Source of the DNA: Nocardioides sp. Root1257
GTDB taxonomy: Bacteria > Actinomycetota > Actinomycetes > Propionibacteriales > Nocardioidaceae
Assembly (NCBI RefSeq): GCF_001425175.1
Contig: NZ_LMDV01000008.1
Span: 729,494 to 793,493, forward strand
Length of the DNA: 64,000 nucleotides
Reading direction: 5' to 3'
The position numbers and the translations under genes are program-made. A model generated the notes under the pieces. That model saw only the letters and a list, made by a program, of their open reading frames with translations. It searched no databases and was not told where the DNA came from. Positions 26,673 through 34,855 of this stretch are shown one piece after another; within the stretch, counting starts at the first letter, position 1; each line of letters begins with the position of its first letter.

Positions 26673-27434
26673 TCAGAGGTCGGCGAGGTGGAGCTCGGTC
26701 ACCGCCCCGACGAGCGAGGGCCCGTACCAGGTGATGTCGCGGCCGCTCACCAGCATCGTGGGCGTCCGCGTGAAGGCCTCCGGCCCGTCGTCGGCCGAGA
26801 AGACGTACGGCTCGTCGGGCAGCAGGACGAGGTCGGCCCCGGCGCCGTCCAGCTCGTCGATGCCGACGTGCGGGTAGCGCTCGGGGCTCTCGGCGAAGAC
26901 GTTCTGCCACCCCAGGCGCCGCAGCAGGTCCCCGGTGAAGGTGTCGCGGCCGACGACCATCCACGGGTCGCGCCAGATGGGGACGACGACTCGGGCCGTG
27001 ACCGGTGGCAGCGGACCGCACCACCGCCGGGCGGCCTCGCCCAGCCAGGCCGGCCGGGGCCAGCCGAGCGCGTCGTCGAAGAGCCGGCCGATCGAGCTGA
27101 TCGCCTGGGGGACGGTCGTGATCTCCGTGACCCAGACCGGGATGCCGGCGGCTCGGAGCCGGCGTACGTCGAGCTCGCGGTTCTCCTCCTTGTTGGCGAC
27201 GACGAGGTCGGGTCCGAGCAGCGCGATCTTGTGGAGGTCGGGGTTCTTGGTCCCGCGGACCCGCGCCGCGTCCAGGCCGGGCGGGTGCGAGCACCAGTCG
27301 GTGACCCCGACGAGGGCCTCGGGGCGGGACATCGCCATCGCCTCGGTCAGCGACGGCACGAGCGAGACGACCCGACCGGCGATGCCGCTGCGGGCGAGGG
27401 GCGTCCCGAGGTCGTCTCGTGCCGCCACGGTCAC
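26673..27434 (-). CDS. BtuF-like helical-backbone binding protein without signal peptide
   Basis: This 253-residue protein has the class III (BtuF/FhuD-type) binding-protein fold: VVSLVPSLTEAM (residues about 22-33), LVGVTDWCSHP, KNPDLHKIALLGPDLVVANKEENR, the long connecting helix region and WRDPWMVVGRDTFTGDLLRRLGWQNVF, then DLVLLPDEPYVFS. The N-terminus (VTVAARDDLGTPL) is neither hydrophobic nor followed by a lipobox, so it appears cytoplasmic, unlike importer-linked BtuF. No ABC permease or ATPase is adjacent. The GTG at 27434 overlaps the icmF stop (GTGA), so it is translationally coupled to a B12-dependent mutase. Cobalamin is the natural guess for its ligand, but this is inference. Confidence 0.8.
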   Translation of the reverse strand: MTVAARDDLGTPLARSGIAGRVVSLVPSLTEAMAMSRPEALVGVTDWCSHPPGLDAARVRGTKNPDLHKIALLGPDLVVANKEENRELDVRRLRAAGIPVWVTEITTVPQAISSIGRLFDDALGWPRPAWLGEAARRWCGPLPPVTARVVVPIWRDPWMVVGRDTFTGDLLRRLGWQNVFAESPERYPHVGIDELDGAGADLVLLPDEPYVFSADDGPEAFTRTPTMLVSGRDITWYGPSLVGAVTELHLADL

Positions 27435-30400
27435 ACGTTGCGTCGGTACTGGCCGCCGACCTCGAAGAACGCCTCGGTGACCTGGCCGAGGGTGCAGACC
27501 CGGGCAGCGTCCATGAGCACCGCGAACACGTTCTGATCGGTGATCGCCGCCTCCTTGAGGCGCGCGATCGCCTCGGCGGCCTCGGTGCTGTGGGTCTTCT
27601 GGAAGGCGTGGGTGCGTTCGAGCTGCGACTGCTTCTCGTCGTCGGTGGCGCGGGCGAGCTCGATGGTCTGCGGGGTGCCGTCGGCGTCCTTGCGGCGGAA
27701 CGTGTTGACGCCGATGATCGGCAGGCTGCCGTCGTGCTTGCGGTGCTCGTAGAGCATCGACTCGTCCTGGATCCGGCCACGCTGGTAGCCGGTCTCCATC
27801 GCGCCGAGCACGCCGCCGCGCTCGCTGATCGCGTCGAACTCGGCGAGCACGGCGGCCTCGACGAGGTCGGTGAGCTCGTCGATGATGAACGACCCCTGGA
27901 GCGGGTTCTCGTTCATCGCGAGGCCCCACTCGCGGTTGATGATCAGCTGGATCGCCAGCGCCCGGCGCACCGACTCCTCCGACGGGGTCGTCACGGCCTC
28001 GTCGTAGGCGTTGGTGTGCAGGCTGTTGGCGTTGTCGTAGATCGCGATCAGTGCCTGCAGGGTGGTGCGGATGTCGTTGAAGTCCATCTCCTGCGCGTGC
28101 AGGGACCGACCGGAGGTCTGCACGTGGTACTTCAGCTTCTGCGAGCGCTCGTTCGCGCCGTACTTCTCCTTCATCGCGACCGCCCAGATCCGGCGCGCGA
28201 CCCGGCCGATGACCGAGTACTCGGGGTCCATGCCGTTGGAGAAGAAGAAGGACAGGTTGGGCGCGAAGTCGTCGATGTCCATGCCGCGGGCGAGGTAGGA
28301 CTCGACGTACGTGAACCCGTTGGCGAGGGTGAAGGCGAGCTGGCTGATGGGGTTCGCACCGGCCTCGGCGATGTGGTAGCCCGAGATGCTCACCGAGTAG
28401 AAGTTGCGCACCTGCTGCTGGATGAACCACTCCTGGATGTCGGCCATGCACCGCAGCGAGAACTCGGTGGAGAAGAGGCAGGTGTTCTGACCCTGGTCCT
28501 CCTTGAGGATGTCGGCCTGCACGGTGCCGCGGACGTTGGCGACGGCGTACGCCGCGAGCATCGCGCGCTCCTCCTCGGACGGGTCCCGGCCCTCCTTGTC
28601 GCGGAACGCGTCGACCTGCTGGTCGATGACCGTGTTGAGGAAGAAGGCCAGCACCGTGGGAGCCGGGCCGTTGATCGTCATCGAGACCGACGTCGACGGG
28701 GCGACGAGGTCGAAGCCGTCGTAGAGCACCTTCATGTCGTCGAGGGTCGCGACGCTGACGCCCGAGGTGCCGACCTTGCCGTAGATGTCGGGGCGCTCGT
28801 CGGGGTCGCGACCGTAGAGGGTCACGGAGTCGAACGCCGTCGAGAGACGCTTGGCGTCGCCGTCGGCGGACAGGATCTTGAAGCGCCGGTTGGTGCGGGC
28901 GGGGTCGCCCTCGCCGGCGAACATCCGGGCCGGGTCCTCGCCGTCCCGCTTGAACGGGAACACCCCGGCGGTGAAGGGGAAGTAGCCCGGCAGGTTCTCG
29001 CGGCGCCAGAACCGCACCAGCTCGCCGTGGTCGGTGAACCGTGGGAGCGAGACGCGCGGGATCTTGTTGCCGCTCAGCGACTCGCGGGTCAGCCTCGTGG
29101 TGATCTCGCGGTCGCGGACCTTGGTGACCTGCTCGTCACCGGAGTACGACGCCACCACCGAGGGCCACTGCTCGATCTGCTTCGCGGTCTCGCGGGGCAG
29201 GTCGAGGCCTGCCTTCTCCAGCAGGGCGCCGACCTCCTCGTTGCCGTCCAGCTCGGCCGCCACCGCGGCGACCCGCTGCACCCGGCTCGCCGCCTCGGCG
29301 AGCCGCTCGGTCTCCGCGTGGTAGTCGCGGACGGTCTCGGTGATCTCCGCGAGGTAACGGACCCGGTCGCCGGGCACCACCTGGCGGATGCCGGACGAGT
29401 GGCGCACGTCGACCTCGGGCAGCGCGCCCTCGCCGAAGGTCATGCCCTTGTCGGTGAGGATGCCGCGCAGGTGCTGGTAGAGCGCCGTCACGCCGTCGTC
29501 GTTGAAGGTCGCCGCGGACGTGCCGAAGACCGGCATGTCCGCGGGCTGCTTGCCGAACGCCTCGCGGTTGCGGACCAGCTGGCGGCCGACGTCGCGCAGG
29601 GCGTCCTTGGCGCCGCGGCGCTCGAACTTGTTGATCGCCACGACGTCGGCGAAGTCGAGCATGTCGATCTTCTCCAGCTGCGAGGCCGCGCCGAACTCGG
29701 GCGTCATCACGTACATCGACGCGTCGACGAACGGCACGATCGCCGCGTCGCCCTGGCCGATGCCGGGTGTCTCCACGACGATCAGGTCGAAGCCGGCGGC
29801 GCGGACCGTGTCGACGACGTCGTCGAGGTGGTCGGGCAGCTCGTGGGCGCCGCGCGTCGCGAGGCTGCGGAAGAACACGCGGTCGCCGTCGAGGGAGTTC
29901 ATCCGGATCCGGTCGCCCAGCAGTGCACCACCGCCGCGACGGCGGGTCGGGTCGACCGCGATCACCGCGACCCGGAGCTTGTCCTGCTGGTCGACGCGGA
30001 AGCGACGGACGAGCTCGTCGGTCAGCGAGGACTTCCCCGACCCGCCGGTGCCGGTGATGCCGAGGACCGGTGCGTGGTGCCGGCTCGCGGCGTCCTTGAT
30101 CGCGGCCAGGGTCTCGGCGGGGAGCGACCCGGTCTCGGCGCCCGTGATGGCCCGGGCGATCGCGAAGCGGTCGCCGCTGATCACCTGCTCGGCGCTCACC
30201 TGCTTGCCGGACCACAGGTCGAAGTCGCAGTCGGCGACGACCGAGTTGATCATCCCGACCAGGCCCAGTCGCTGCCCGTCCTCGGGGGAGAAGATGGTGA
30301 CGCCGGAGCGGCGCAGCCGCTCGATCTCCTCGTGCACGATGACACCGCCGCCACCGCCGACGACCTTGATGTGGTCGGCGCCCTGGGCGCGCAGCGACTC

Positions 30401-30646
30401 GACGAGGTACTCGAAGTACTCGATGTGCCCGCCCTGGTACGACGACACCGCGACGCCCTGCACGTCCTCCTCGAGAGCGGCGTCGACGACCTCCTGCACG
30501 GACCGGTTGTGACCGAGGTGGATGACCTCGCACCCCTGCGACTGGAAGATCCGTCGCATGATGTTGATCGACGCGTCGTGCCCGTCGAACAGGCTCGACG
30601 CCGTGACCAGGCGGACCGGGTTCGCGGGCGTGTGCAGATCAGACAC
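27431..30646 (-). CDS. icmF: Fused B12-dependent isobutyryl-CoA mutase (IcmF)
   Basis: This 1071-residue enzyme interconverts isobutyryl-CoA and butyryl-CoA with adenosylcobalamin. Domains in order: B12-binding domain with SLFDGHDASINIMRR (H23 as lower cobalt ligand) and QGCEVIHLGHNRS; a MeaB-like G-protein chaperone domain with GITGTGGSGKSS (197-207) and the IcmF-type NKFERRGAKDALRDVGRQ; a linker; and the mutase barrel with STAFDSVTLYGRDPDERPD, SVSMTINGPAPTVLAFF, QTSGRSLHAQEMDFNDIRTT and a C-terminal TAAE/AIARLKEAA end. The STAFDS Phe and SLHAQE Gln agree with isobutyryl- over methylmalonyl-CoA specificity. It starts with GTG at 30646 and a weak GAGGT. It is preceded by a pair of palindromes (30663-30705). 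Confidence 0.95.
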   Translation of the reverse strand: MSDLHTPANPVRLVTASSLFDGHDASINIMRRIFQSQGCEVIHLGHNRSVQEVVDAALEEDVQGVAVSSYQGGHIEYFEYLVESLRAQGADHIKVVGGGGGVIVHEEIERLRRSGVTIFSPEDGQRLGLVGMINSVVADCDFDLWSGKQVSAEQVISGDRFAIARAITGAETGSLPAETLAAIKDAASRHHAPVLGITGTGGSGKSSLTDELVRRFRVDQQDKLRVAVIAVDPTRRRGGGALLGDRIRMNSLDGDRVFFRSLATRGAHELPDHLDDVVDTVRAAGFDLIVVETPGIGQGDAAIVPFVDASMYVMTPEFGAASQLEKIDMLDFADVVAINKFERRGAKDALRDVGRQLVRNREAFGKQPADMPVFGTSAATFNDDGVTALYQHLRGILTDKGMTFGEGALPEVDVRHSSGIRQVVPGDRVRYLAEITETVRDYHAETERLAEAASRVQRVAAVAAELDGNEEVGALLEKAGLDLPRETAKQIEQWPSVVASYSGDEQVTKVRDREITTRLTRESLSGNKIPRVSLPRFTDHGELVRFWRRENLPGYFPFTAGVFPFKRDGEDPARMFAGEGDPARTNRRFKILSADGDAKRLSTAFDSVTLYGRDPDERPDIYGKVGTSGVSVATLDDMKVLYDGFDLVAPSTSVSMTINGPAPTVLAFFLNTVIDQQVDAFRDKEGRDPSEEERAMLAAYAVANVRGTVQADILKEDQGQNTCLFSTEFSLRCMADIQEWFIQQQVRNFYSVSISGYHIAEAGANPISQLAFTLANGFTYVESYLARGMDIDDFAPNLSFFFSNGMDPEYSVIGRVARRIWAVAMKEKYGANERSQKLKYHVQTSGRSLHAQEMDFNDIRTTLQALIAIYDNANSLHTNAYDEAVTTPSEESVRRALAIQLIINREWGLAMNENPLQGSFIIDELTDLVEAAVLAEFDAISERGGVLGAMETGYQRGRIQDESMLYEHRKHDGSLPIIGVNTFRRKDADGTPQTIELARATDDEKQSQLERTHAFQKTHSTEAAEAIARLKEAAITDQNVFAVLMDAARVCTLGQVTEAFFEVGGQYRRNV

Positions 30647-30662
30647 TGGGTACCTCGAAAAC

Positions 30663-30705
30663 TAGTTGGACGTCCTACTAAATCAAATACTAGGACATCC
30701 AACTA
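30663..30705. promoter_or_regulatory. Paired TetR-like operators upstream of icmF
   Basis: TAGTTGGACGTCCTACTA at 30663-30680 is an 18-base palindrome with one mismatched base pair position per arm. TAGGACATCCAACTA at 30691-30705 is its inverted copy with one change. Both lie in an A/T-rich stretch 17-60 bases upstream of the icmF GTG, in the gap to the divergent yyaL remnant. This is the layout of a TetR-type acyl-CoA-responsive repressor with two sites. No regulator gene is adjacent. Confidence 0.75.
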
Positions 30706-30795
30706 AATCTGACGAGCGGGTGGCTCGGGTGCTCGGTGCCTCTGGGATGCTGGGCGTCGGCCCCCGCACAGCGCCCGCGACCCGGAGGAGATCCC

Positions 30796-31056
30796 GTGGC
30801 GAACCGCCTCACAACCGCCACCTCGCCGTACCTCCTCCAGCACGCCGACAACCCGGTCGACTGGTGGGAGTGGGAGCCGGCCGCGTTCGAGGAGGCGCGG
30901 CGCCGCAACGTGCCGGTGCTGCTCAGTGTCGGGTACGCCGCGTGCCACTGGTGCCACGTGACGGCGCGGATGCTCATGGGTTCGCCCTCGGAGGCGATTC
31001 ACGCTCAAACTAGCGTCAATCGGCACCGTTTTGTATCGCCCGGCTCCGCTACTTGA
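30796..31056 (+). pseudogene. Truncated YyaL/DUF255 thioredoxin-domain gene (N-terminal stub)
   Basis: GTG at 30796 with GGAGGAG at 30784-30790 opens the typical start of the DUF255/YyaL family: [24 protein letters not shown], then [18 protein letters not shown] with the CxxC-like active site. Family proteins are about 600-700 residues, but here homology stops right after CHWCHV and the frame closes after 86 codons with unrelated sequence. The rest of the gene is not found in the window. The break near 30960 marks the left edge of the genomic island. Confidence 0.85.
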
Positions 31057-31072
31057 CGCCAATTCCGGGGCT

Positions 31073-31098
31073 TCGTGTATCACTCTCGTGTATCACTC
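31073..31098. repeat. Tandem duplication of a 13-base unit at the island's left end
   Basis: TCGTGTATCACTC occurs twice head to tail (31073-31085 and 31086-31098). A 7-base inverted pair, GCGTCAA (31013-31019) and TTGACGC (31053-31059), lies just before it. Together they may be a scar or recombinase-binding site of the island end. Confidence 0.5.
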
Positions 31099-31139
31099 GG
31101 CGCTGGCCGGCCTGAGTGCTCTGGGCGTCTGAACCCGAC

Positions 31140-31430
31140 CTATGCGCAGTCGAGGCAGTGGTCAGGTGATCCCGCCGCGAGTTGCGACCGGTGGTTGATC
31201 AAGAAGCAGCTCATGCAGGTGAACTCGTCGGCTCGCTCCGGTGCGACCTCGACCTCGAGCTCGACGCCCGAGAGGTCGGCGCCGGGCAGAGTGACACCGT
31301 CGTCCAGGTTCGGCTCGTCGTCGACCTTGTCGCCCTTGGGGGCAACTTTGGCCCGCGCTTCCTCAAGCGCTTCGTCCGGTGCCTGCTCCTCGGGCTTCAC
31401 CCGAGGGGCGTCATAGTCAGTGCCGGCCAC
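31140..31430 (-). CDS. DUF4193 zinc-ribbon-like actinobacterial protein
   Basis: This 96-residue protein matches DUF4193, a small family conserved across actinobacteria. It begins MAGTDYDAPR, has an acidic middle and the family core LPGADLSGVELEVEVAP, and ends with four cysteines in two pairs (FTCMSCFL and HCLDC) that should bind a metal. The GTG at 31430 has a near-perfect AGGAGGTGA ribosome site on the minus strand. The family is usually a single core gene in the main chromosome; finding it inside an island may mean a second copy or a displaced original. Function unknown. Confidence 0.9.
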   Translation of the reverse strand: MAGTDYDAPRVKPEEQAPDEALEEARAKVAPKGDKVDDEPNLDDGVTLPGADLSGVELEVEVAPERADEFTCMSCFLINHRSQLAAGSPDHCLDCA

Positions 31431-31440
31431 GTCACCTCCT

Positions 31441-31686
31441 GTCGTAGCTCCCGATCTCCGGCCGGCCGCGTGCGGCTAGCAGGGTTGACGATGCACTACC
31501 GCCCAACTGAGACACGTTCTAGCCCGGAGGCTGGACAGCGACGGCACCTCCTCTCGCGCGCAAGTTCTTGCCGGACGAAGCACGCCTGGGTGAGCCAATG
31601 GCGCCGTCGCCGGGCACGGGGTCCGGCATCCCAGGACGGGGTGCCTCAGTGCAGACCTTCTTCCGAGCTCCAGTGCAAACTTTCCT
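31441..31686. other. Intergenic region between DUF4193 and the HTH-like gene
   Basis: It holds the upstream region of the minus-strand DUF4193 gene and of the plus-strand gene at 31721. Apart from the promoter listed separately at 31687, no convincing gene, repeat or RNA structure is seen. Confidence 0.4.
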
Positions 31687-31714
31687 TTGTCTTCTCACAA
31701 TATTTGTGTAGGAT
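31687..31714 (+). promoter_or_regulatory. Promoter with internal operator for the small HTH-like gene
   Basis: TTGTCT (31687-31692) and TAGGAT (31709-31714) are spaced by 16 bases, and the -10 ends 6 bases before the ATG at 31721, so the message is probably leaderless. CACAATATTTGTG (31696-31708), with CACAA/TTGTG arms, fills the spacer and would block the promoter when bound, suggesting autoregulation. Confidence 0.6.
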
Positions 31715-31720
31715 CACATT

Positions 31721-32164
31721 ATGAGTAGCACTCCCTTTCAGGACGAAGCATGCCTAGTTGCGCGTCGGTACGGCTTCGACTACGCGCGGATGCAGGTTGA
31801 ATCGCAATCGGCGAGATCGCACGCCTGGTGGCGGAACCTGACCATGCATGGAGCATGGAGGGGTCCAGGAACCACCCGGGTCGGGCCACCGACCCCCGAA
31901 GCGATCCCTGGCATCGCGGCTCTCTTTGGCACCACGGCCGACCAGGTCGCGACGATGATCGCCGCTGACTGGTACGGCGTGAAGCCGGACAGCGATGTGT
32001 CTCCCCGAGTTCAGAAGATCGCCGCCGCCCTGGATGATCTCAACGATGACGATCTTGATCTCATTGAGACGTTCATTACCCGCCTTCGTCCAGAGCCCAA
32101 GGTTCCGGCAAAGAAGTCGCTAAAGAGGGTCAAGGCCAAGCGGAGCAACCACAGGGTTGCGTAA
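31721..32164 (+). CDS. Small HTH-like protein of the island, function unknown
   Basis: This 147-residue protein is not confidently assigned. Residues about 57-86 (PPTPEAIPGIAALFGTTADQVATMIAADW) look like the second half of a Cro/C1-type helix-turn-helix, with the preceding SARSHAWWRNLTMHGAWRGPG as a modified recognition segment. Residues 92-120 are acidic and helical (IAAALDDLNDDDLDLIETFI), and the C-terminus is very basic (KKSLKRVKAKRSNHR). The leaderless-type promoter with a palindrome in its spacer fits an autoregulated DNA-binding protein. It is convergent with the methyltransferase gene. It could be the island's control gene. Confidence 0.6.
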   Translation: MSSTPFQDEACLVARRYGFDYARMQVESQSARSHAWWRNLTMHGAWRGPGTTRVGPPTPEAIPGIAALFGTTADQVATMIAADWYGVKPDSDVSPRVQKIAAALDDLNDDDLDLIETFITRLRPEPKVPAKKSLKRVKAKRSNHRVA

Positions 32165-32225
32165 CGGATACCCTAGGACTAGCGCCGAGGGAAGAGGGCC
32201 CAGCGAGACAACCTCAGACCTTCGA

Positions 32226-33095
32226 CTAGCCAACCCATCGCGTTTGTCCATTCGGCAGGAGATCGAGCTTGGGTAGTTGCAGCGCGTGGCTGAACACCGC
32301 GTACTCAGTGCCAACGTGCTGAACCTGAGCAGTGTGAGCGATATTGAACTGCACCGTTCGGAGGCCCTCGTACAACTCGGTCGTGACCCGTTCGTGCGTG
32401 TCGTAGGTCAGGAACCAACGAAGGTCCGTCTTGGACAGCCGCGCCGCCAAGTCCGCGTGATCGTGGGCGCTCAAGGAGTCCATGTACAGGCCGTCTCCCT
32501 GAATGAGATATGGCGGGTCTACGTACACGAGCGGGTCTACTTTGTCGGCTTCAAGACGACCTATGAAGTCTCGAGCGTCGAGCTGCGTCACTCGGACGCG
32601 ATCGCGGTACTGCGACAGGAATCGGACTCGCTGAGCCAGGCTTTCTCGGTTGAATCTGGCGTCGATCTTCCAGCGTCCGGTTTGCTCCAACCCGCCAATG
32701 GGTCGTGCGGACAGAATCCCTGATCTGTTGCAGCGGTTTAGGAAGAACGTGGCGAATCCGAGGTCCAAATCATCGTCCTCGCCGCCGGCTTCGTAGATCT
32801 CGCGTTGCCGATGCCAGTTCTCTAAGGTGACATCATCTCGTTCAATCCTCGACACGAATGCTTCGGTCTCGAAGAACACGCACCGCCATAGCGCCGCAAT
32901 GCCTGGGTTGAGGTCGTTGATGTGAACGGCTCTGACATGCTCGTCAATTAGCAGTCGGAGTGCCGCTCCAGCGCCACCTGCAAACGGCTCGGCATACTCG
33001 CGAGGACGAGGCGCCTGGGACCGGATGAGCTCGGCGATGAAGGGGGCGAGGCGTCCCTTGCCCCCGGGGTAGCGGAGAGGACTGAGATATCTCAC
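32226..33095 (-). CDS. D12-class N6-adenine DNA methyltransferase
   Basis: This 289-residue enzyme is of the Dam/D12 class, methylating adenine at N6 in a specific DNA site using SAM. Motifs: PLRYPGGKGRL at the N-terminus, EPFAGGAGAALRL (36-48, SAM-binding motif I), INDLNPG, ATFFLNRCNRSGILSARPIGG (typical D12 segment) and VYVDPPYLIQGDGLY with catalytic DPPY (193-196). Length is normal. The GTG at 33095 overlaps the ParB-like stop (GTGA), so the two proteins are made together. No restriction endonuclease is recognised nearby, so it is an orphan enzyme or part of a modification-dependent system. Its target sequence cannot be predicted. Confidence 0.92.
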   Translation of the reverse strand: MRYLSPLRYPGGKGRLAPFIAELIRSQAPRPREYAEPFAGGAGAALRLLIDEHVRAVHINDLNPGIAALWRCVFFETEAFVSRIERDDVTLENWHRQREIYEAGGEDDDLDLGFATFFLNRCNRSGILSARPIGGLEQTGRWKIDARFNRESLAQRVRFLSQYRDRVRVTQLDARDFIGRLEADKVDPLVYVDPPYLIQGDGLYMDSLSAHDHADLAARLSKTDLRWFLTYDTHERVTTELYEGLRTVQFNIAHTAQVQHVGTEYAVFSHALQLPKLDLLPNGQTRWVG

Positions 33096-34453
33096 TTGTC
33101 AGGTGCCTGGGCTAGCAGCGCGTCGGTCCGTTCCAGCAAGGGCCGGAAGGTGCGGCTGAGCTCCCGCACCTCGCCGACGGTCGGATGAGCCATGACGTTG
33201 TGAACGAAGGAGTTCATGGCCTGTACCGCCACTCCCGCGGTGGCGTCCTGGCTGCGGATCCACGCTTGTTTCAGTTCAGGGTCGGCCTTCATCGGATCAA
33301 CGATCTGCGGGTCCAATTTCCTCAGCACGACCGCGATCTTTGCACGGAGTTTGTCCCCCTCCTGACCCAGTCCAAGTCGAACGACGGCCTCGGTAACGGT
33401 GAGTTCGATGACGACCCGTAGCGCTACAGCCGCGATCGCCGCCGACGAGACAAGGTCGACCTTCTGTGCCTGCTCGAGGAACTTAGAAGTCCGTAGATCG
33501 ACGTACCTCAATTTCAGGCCCTTGAAGATCGCGGTCTCTTCGCGCGGCATACTCCTCCGCATCGTCGGTCCGGGACCGCCCGCCGATTCAGAAGCCGGTT
33601 GCACTCGGTCTCCCGGCGCGCCAGCGGCCCGGGGAGCCTCGCGGCGCTGTTCACGAGGTGGGAGCGTCCGTGACTCGGCCGCCTTTTTGATGTACTCAGC
33701 TCGCTGAGCCTTGCTCTTGATCTGCGAGACCCCGACCTGGCCCGCGAGGTCGCCGAAGATTTTGCGCACTCCGTCGAGAATGTGTTCCCGGTCAAAGTGG
33801 AACTCGACGCCGTCCTCGACGAAATCGAATCCGAAGTTCTGGCGCACGTCGGGGTCGGCTACGAGGCGCCCAAGTGTGGTCAGGCGCTCGCGCTTGACCG
33901 TCTCGATGTCAGCGAGGAGTTCCGGCTCGTCGGGAAAGTCTGATGCCACGGCCGAACAGAAGATGTCGGCTCGGTCAGCCTGTGACCCCGGGCGACGTCG
34001 AAAGTTGTTGGATTGCCAGGTCTGCCACTCGACCACACCAACGCCTTCGTTCTCGCCGGTGTGCCGGAGCTCCAGCCAGTGTCTCGCAGCATCTCGGTTT
34101 TCGGCCTGATAGCAGTGAACGCTCTCCGGGCCGAAACCTCGCTCAGCGATCTTTCGAAAACGTGCAACGGTCGACTTGTCCTCGGCCAGATCGGGGTTAC
34201 GCAGAAGTTTGAGTGCGGCCAGCCGGCGATTCCCCTCAATGACTACTAGTTGCCCATCTTCCTCGACTAAAACCGGGAGTTCAGTCGGGTTGATGGAGGT
34301 CTGAGTCGAGATGTCCTCGGCGAGCTTTTCAAGCTTCCGGGGCGCGTCCGCGAGGAGCCGGTTGACAGCGTCCCGCTGACTTGACGCTTCTCCATCGAAA
34401 CGAGGATTTCGCTCGTCCAGAAGGAGACTTGCCACGAGATGGTCGCCGTACAT
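33092..34453 (-). CDS. ParB/Srx-like nuclease-domain protein paired with methyltransferase
   Basis: This 453-residue protein has a ParB-like N-terminal domain: ASLLLDERNPRFDG (residues 8-21), INPTELPVLVEEDGQLVVIEGNRRLAALKLL (54-84), where EGNRRLAA is the ParB box II. Plasmid ParB uses this fold for CTP binding; phage and defence relatives can be nucleases or ATPases. The rest, with a Pro/Arg-rich linker near 265-300 and a C-terminal helical domain, is unrecognised. ATG 34453 was chosen because the ParB domain begins there; a GTG at 34567 would add 38 residues without similarity. It overlaps the methyltransferase gene by 4 bases. A role in DNA modification or phage defence is inferred only from this pairing. 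Confidence 0.75.
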   Translation of the reverse strand: MYGDHLVASLLLDERNPRFDGEASSQRDAVNRLLADAPRKLEKLAEDISTQTSINPTELPVLVEEDGQLVVIEGNRRLAALKLLRNPDLAEDKSTVARFRKIAERGFGPESVHCYQAENRDAARHWLELRHTGENEGVGVVEWQTWQSNNFRRRPGSQADRADIFCSAVASDFPDEPELLADIETVKRERLTTLGRLVADPDVRQNFGFDFVEDGVEFHFDREHILDGVRKIFGDLAGQVGVSQIKSKAQRAEYIKKAAESRTLPPREQRREAPRAAGAPGDRVQPASESAGGPGPTMRRSMPREETAIFKGLKLRYVDLRTSKFLEQAQKVDLVSSAAIAAVALRVVIELTVTEAVVRLGLGQEGDKLRAKIAVVLRKLDPQIVDPMKADPELKQAWIRSQDATAGVAVQAMNSFVHNVMAHPTVGEVRELSRTFRPLLERTDALLAQAPDK

Positions 34454-34567
34454 GACCGGGACGATGCCACAACCCTGGGTTCCGGGCAGGGCTTCGGAGA
34501 GATGGGTAGCGGCCAGATGAGACCAGTTTCCGTTCCCCCAGACCCACAATCGCTCACTTGCCGACAC

Positions 34568-34855
34568 TCGTAGACATAGGCGCGCATGCCCTCGAACTCA
34601 TAGAAGGACATGAGCTGCTTCGCCCACGCTGAGCGTCGAACGGATCAAGCACGACCGCGGAGCAGCGCTGTGAGCGCGTTCTTGCAGAGCGGCGACGGTC
34701 GCCTCTGCGCGCGTGCACTGAGGCGCACCGTCAAGCCGCATCCGTCCGCTCTTCGGCACGCGTCTTGACGCCGCTCAGCGGAAGCCGACGAAAGCGCTCC
34801 TCGAGCTCGATTTTCGCGCATAGCGACCGGGCGTCCCTGAAGTGTAGGTGCGCTC
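34568..34855. other. Divergent gap between ParB-like and AlbA_2-type genes
   Basis: It should hold promoters for both divergent genes. TGTAGG at 34843-34848 lies 7 bases before the GTG at 34856 and may be its -10 box. No other structure is convincing. Confidence 0.35.

Noticed and set aside
27419..30706. 1095-codon plus-strand frame opposite icmF
   Set aside because: Shadow of the fully recognised IcmF gene.
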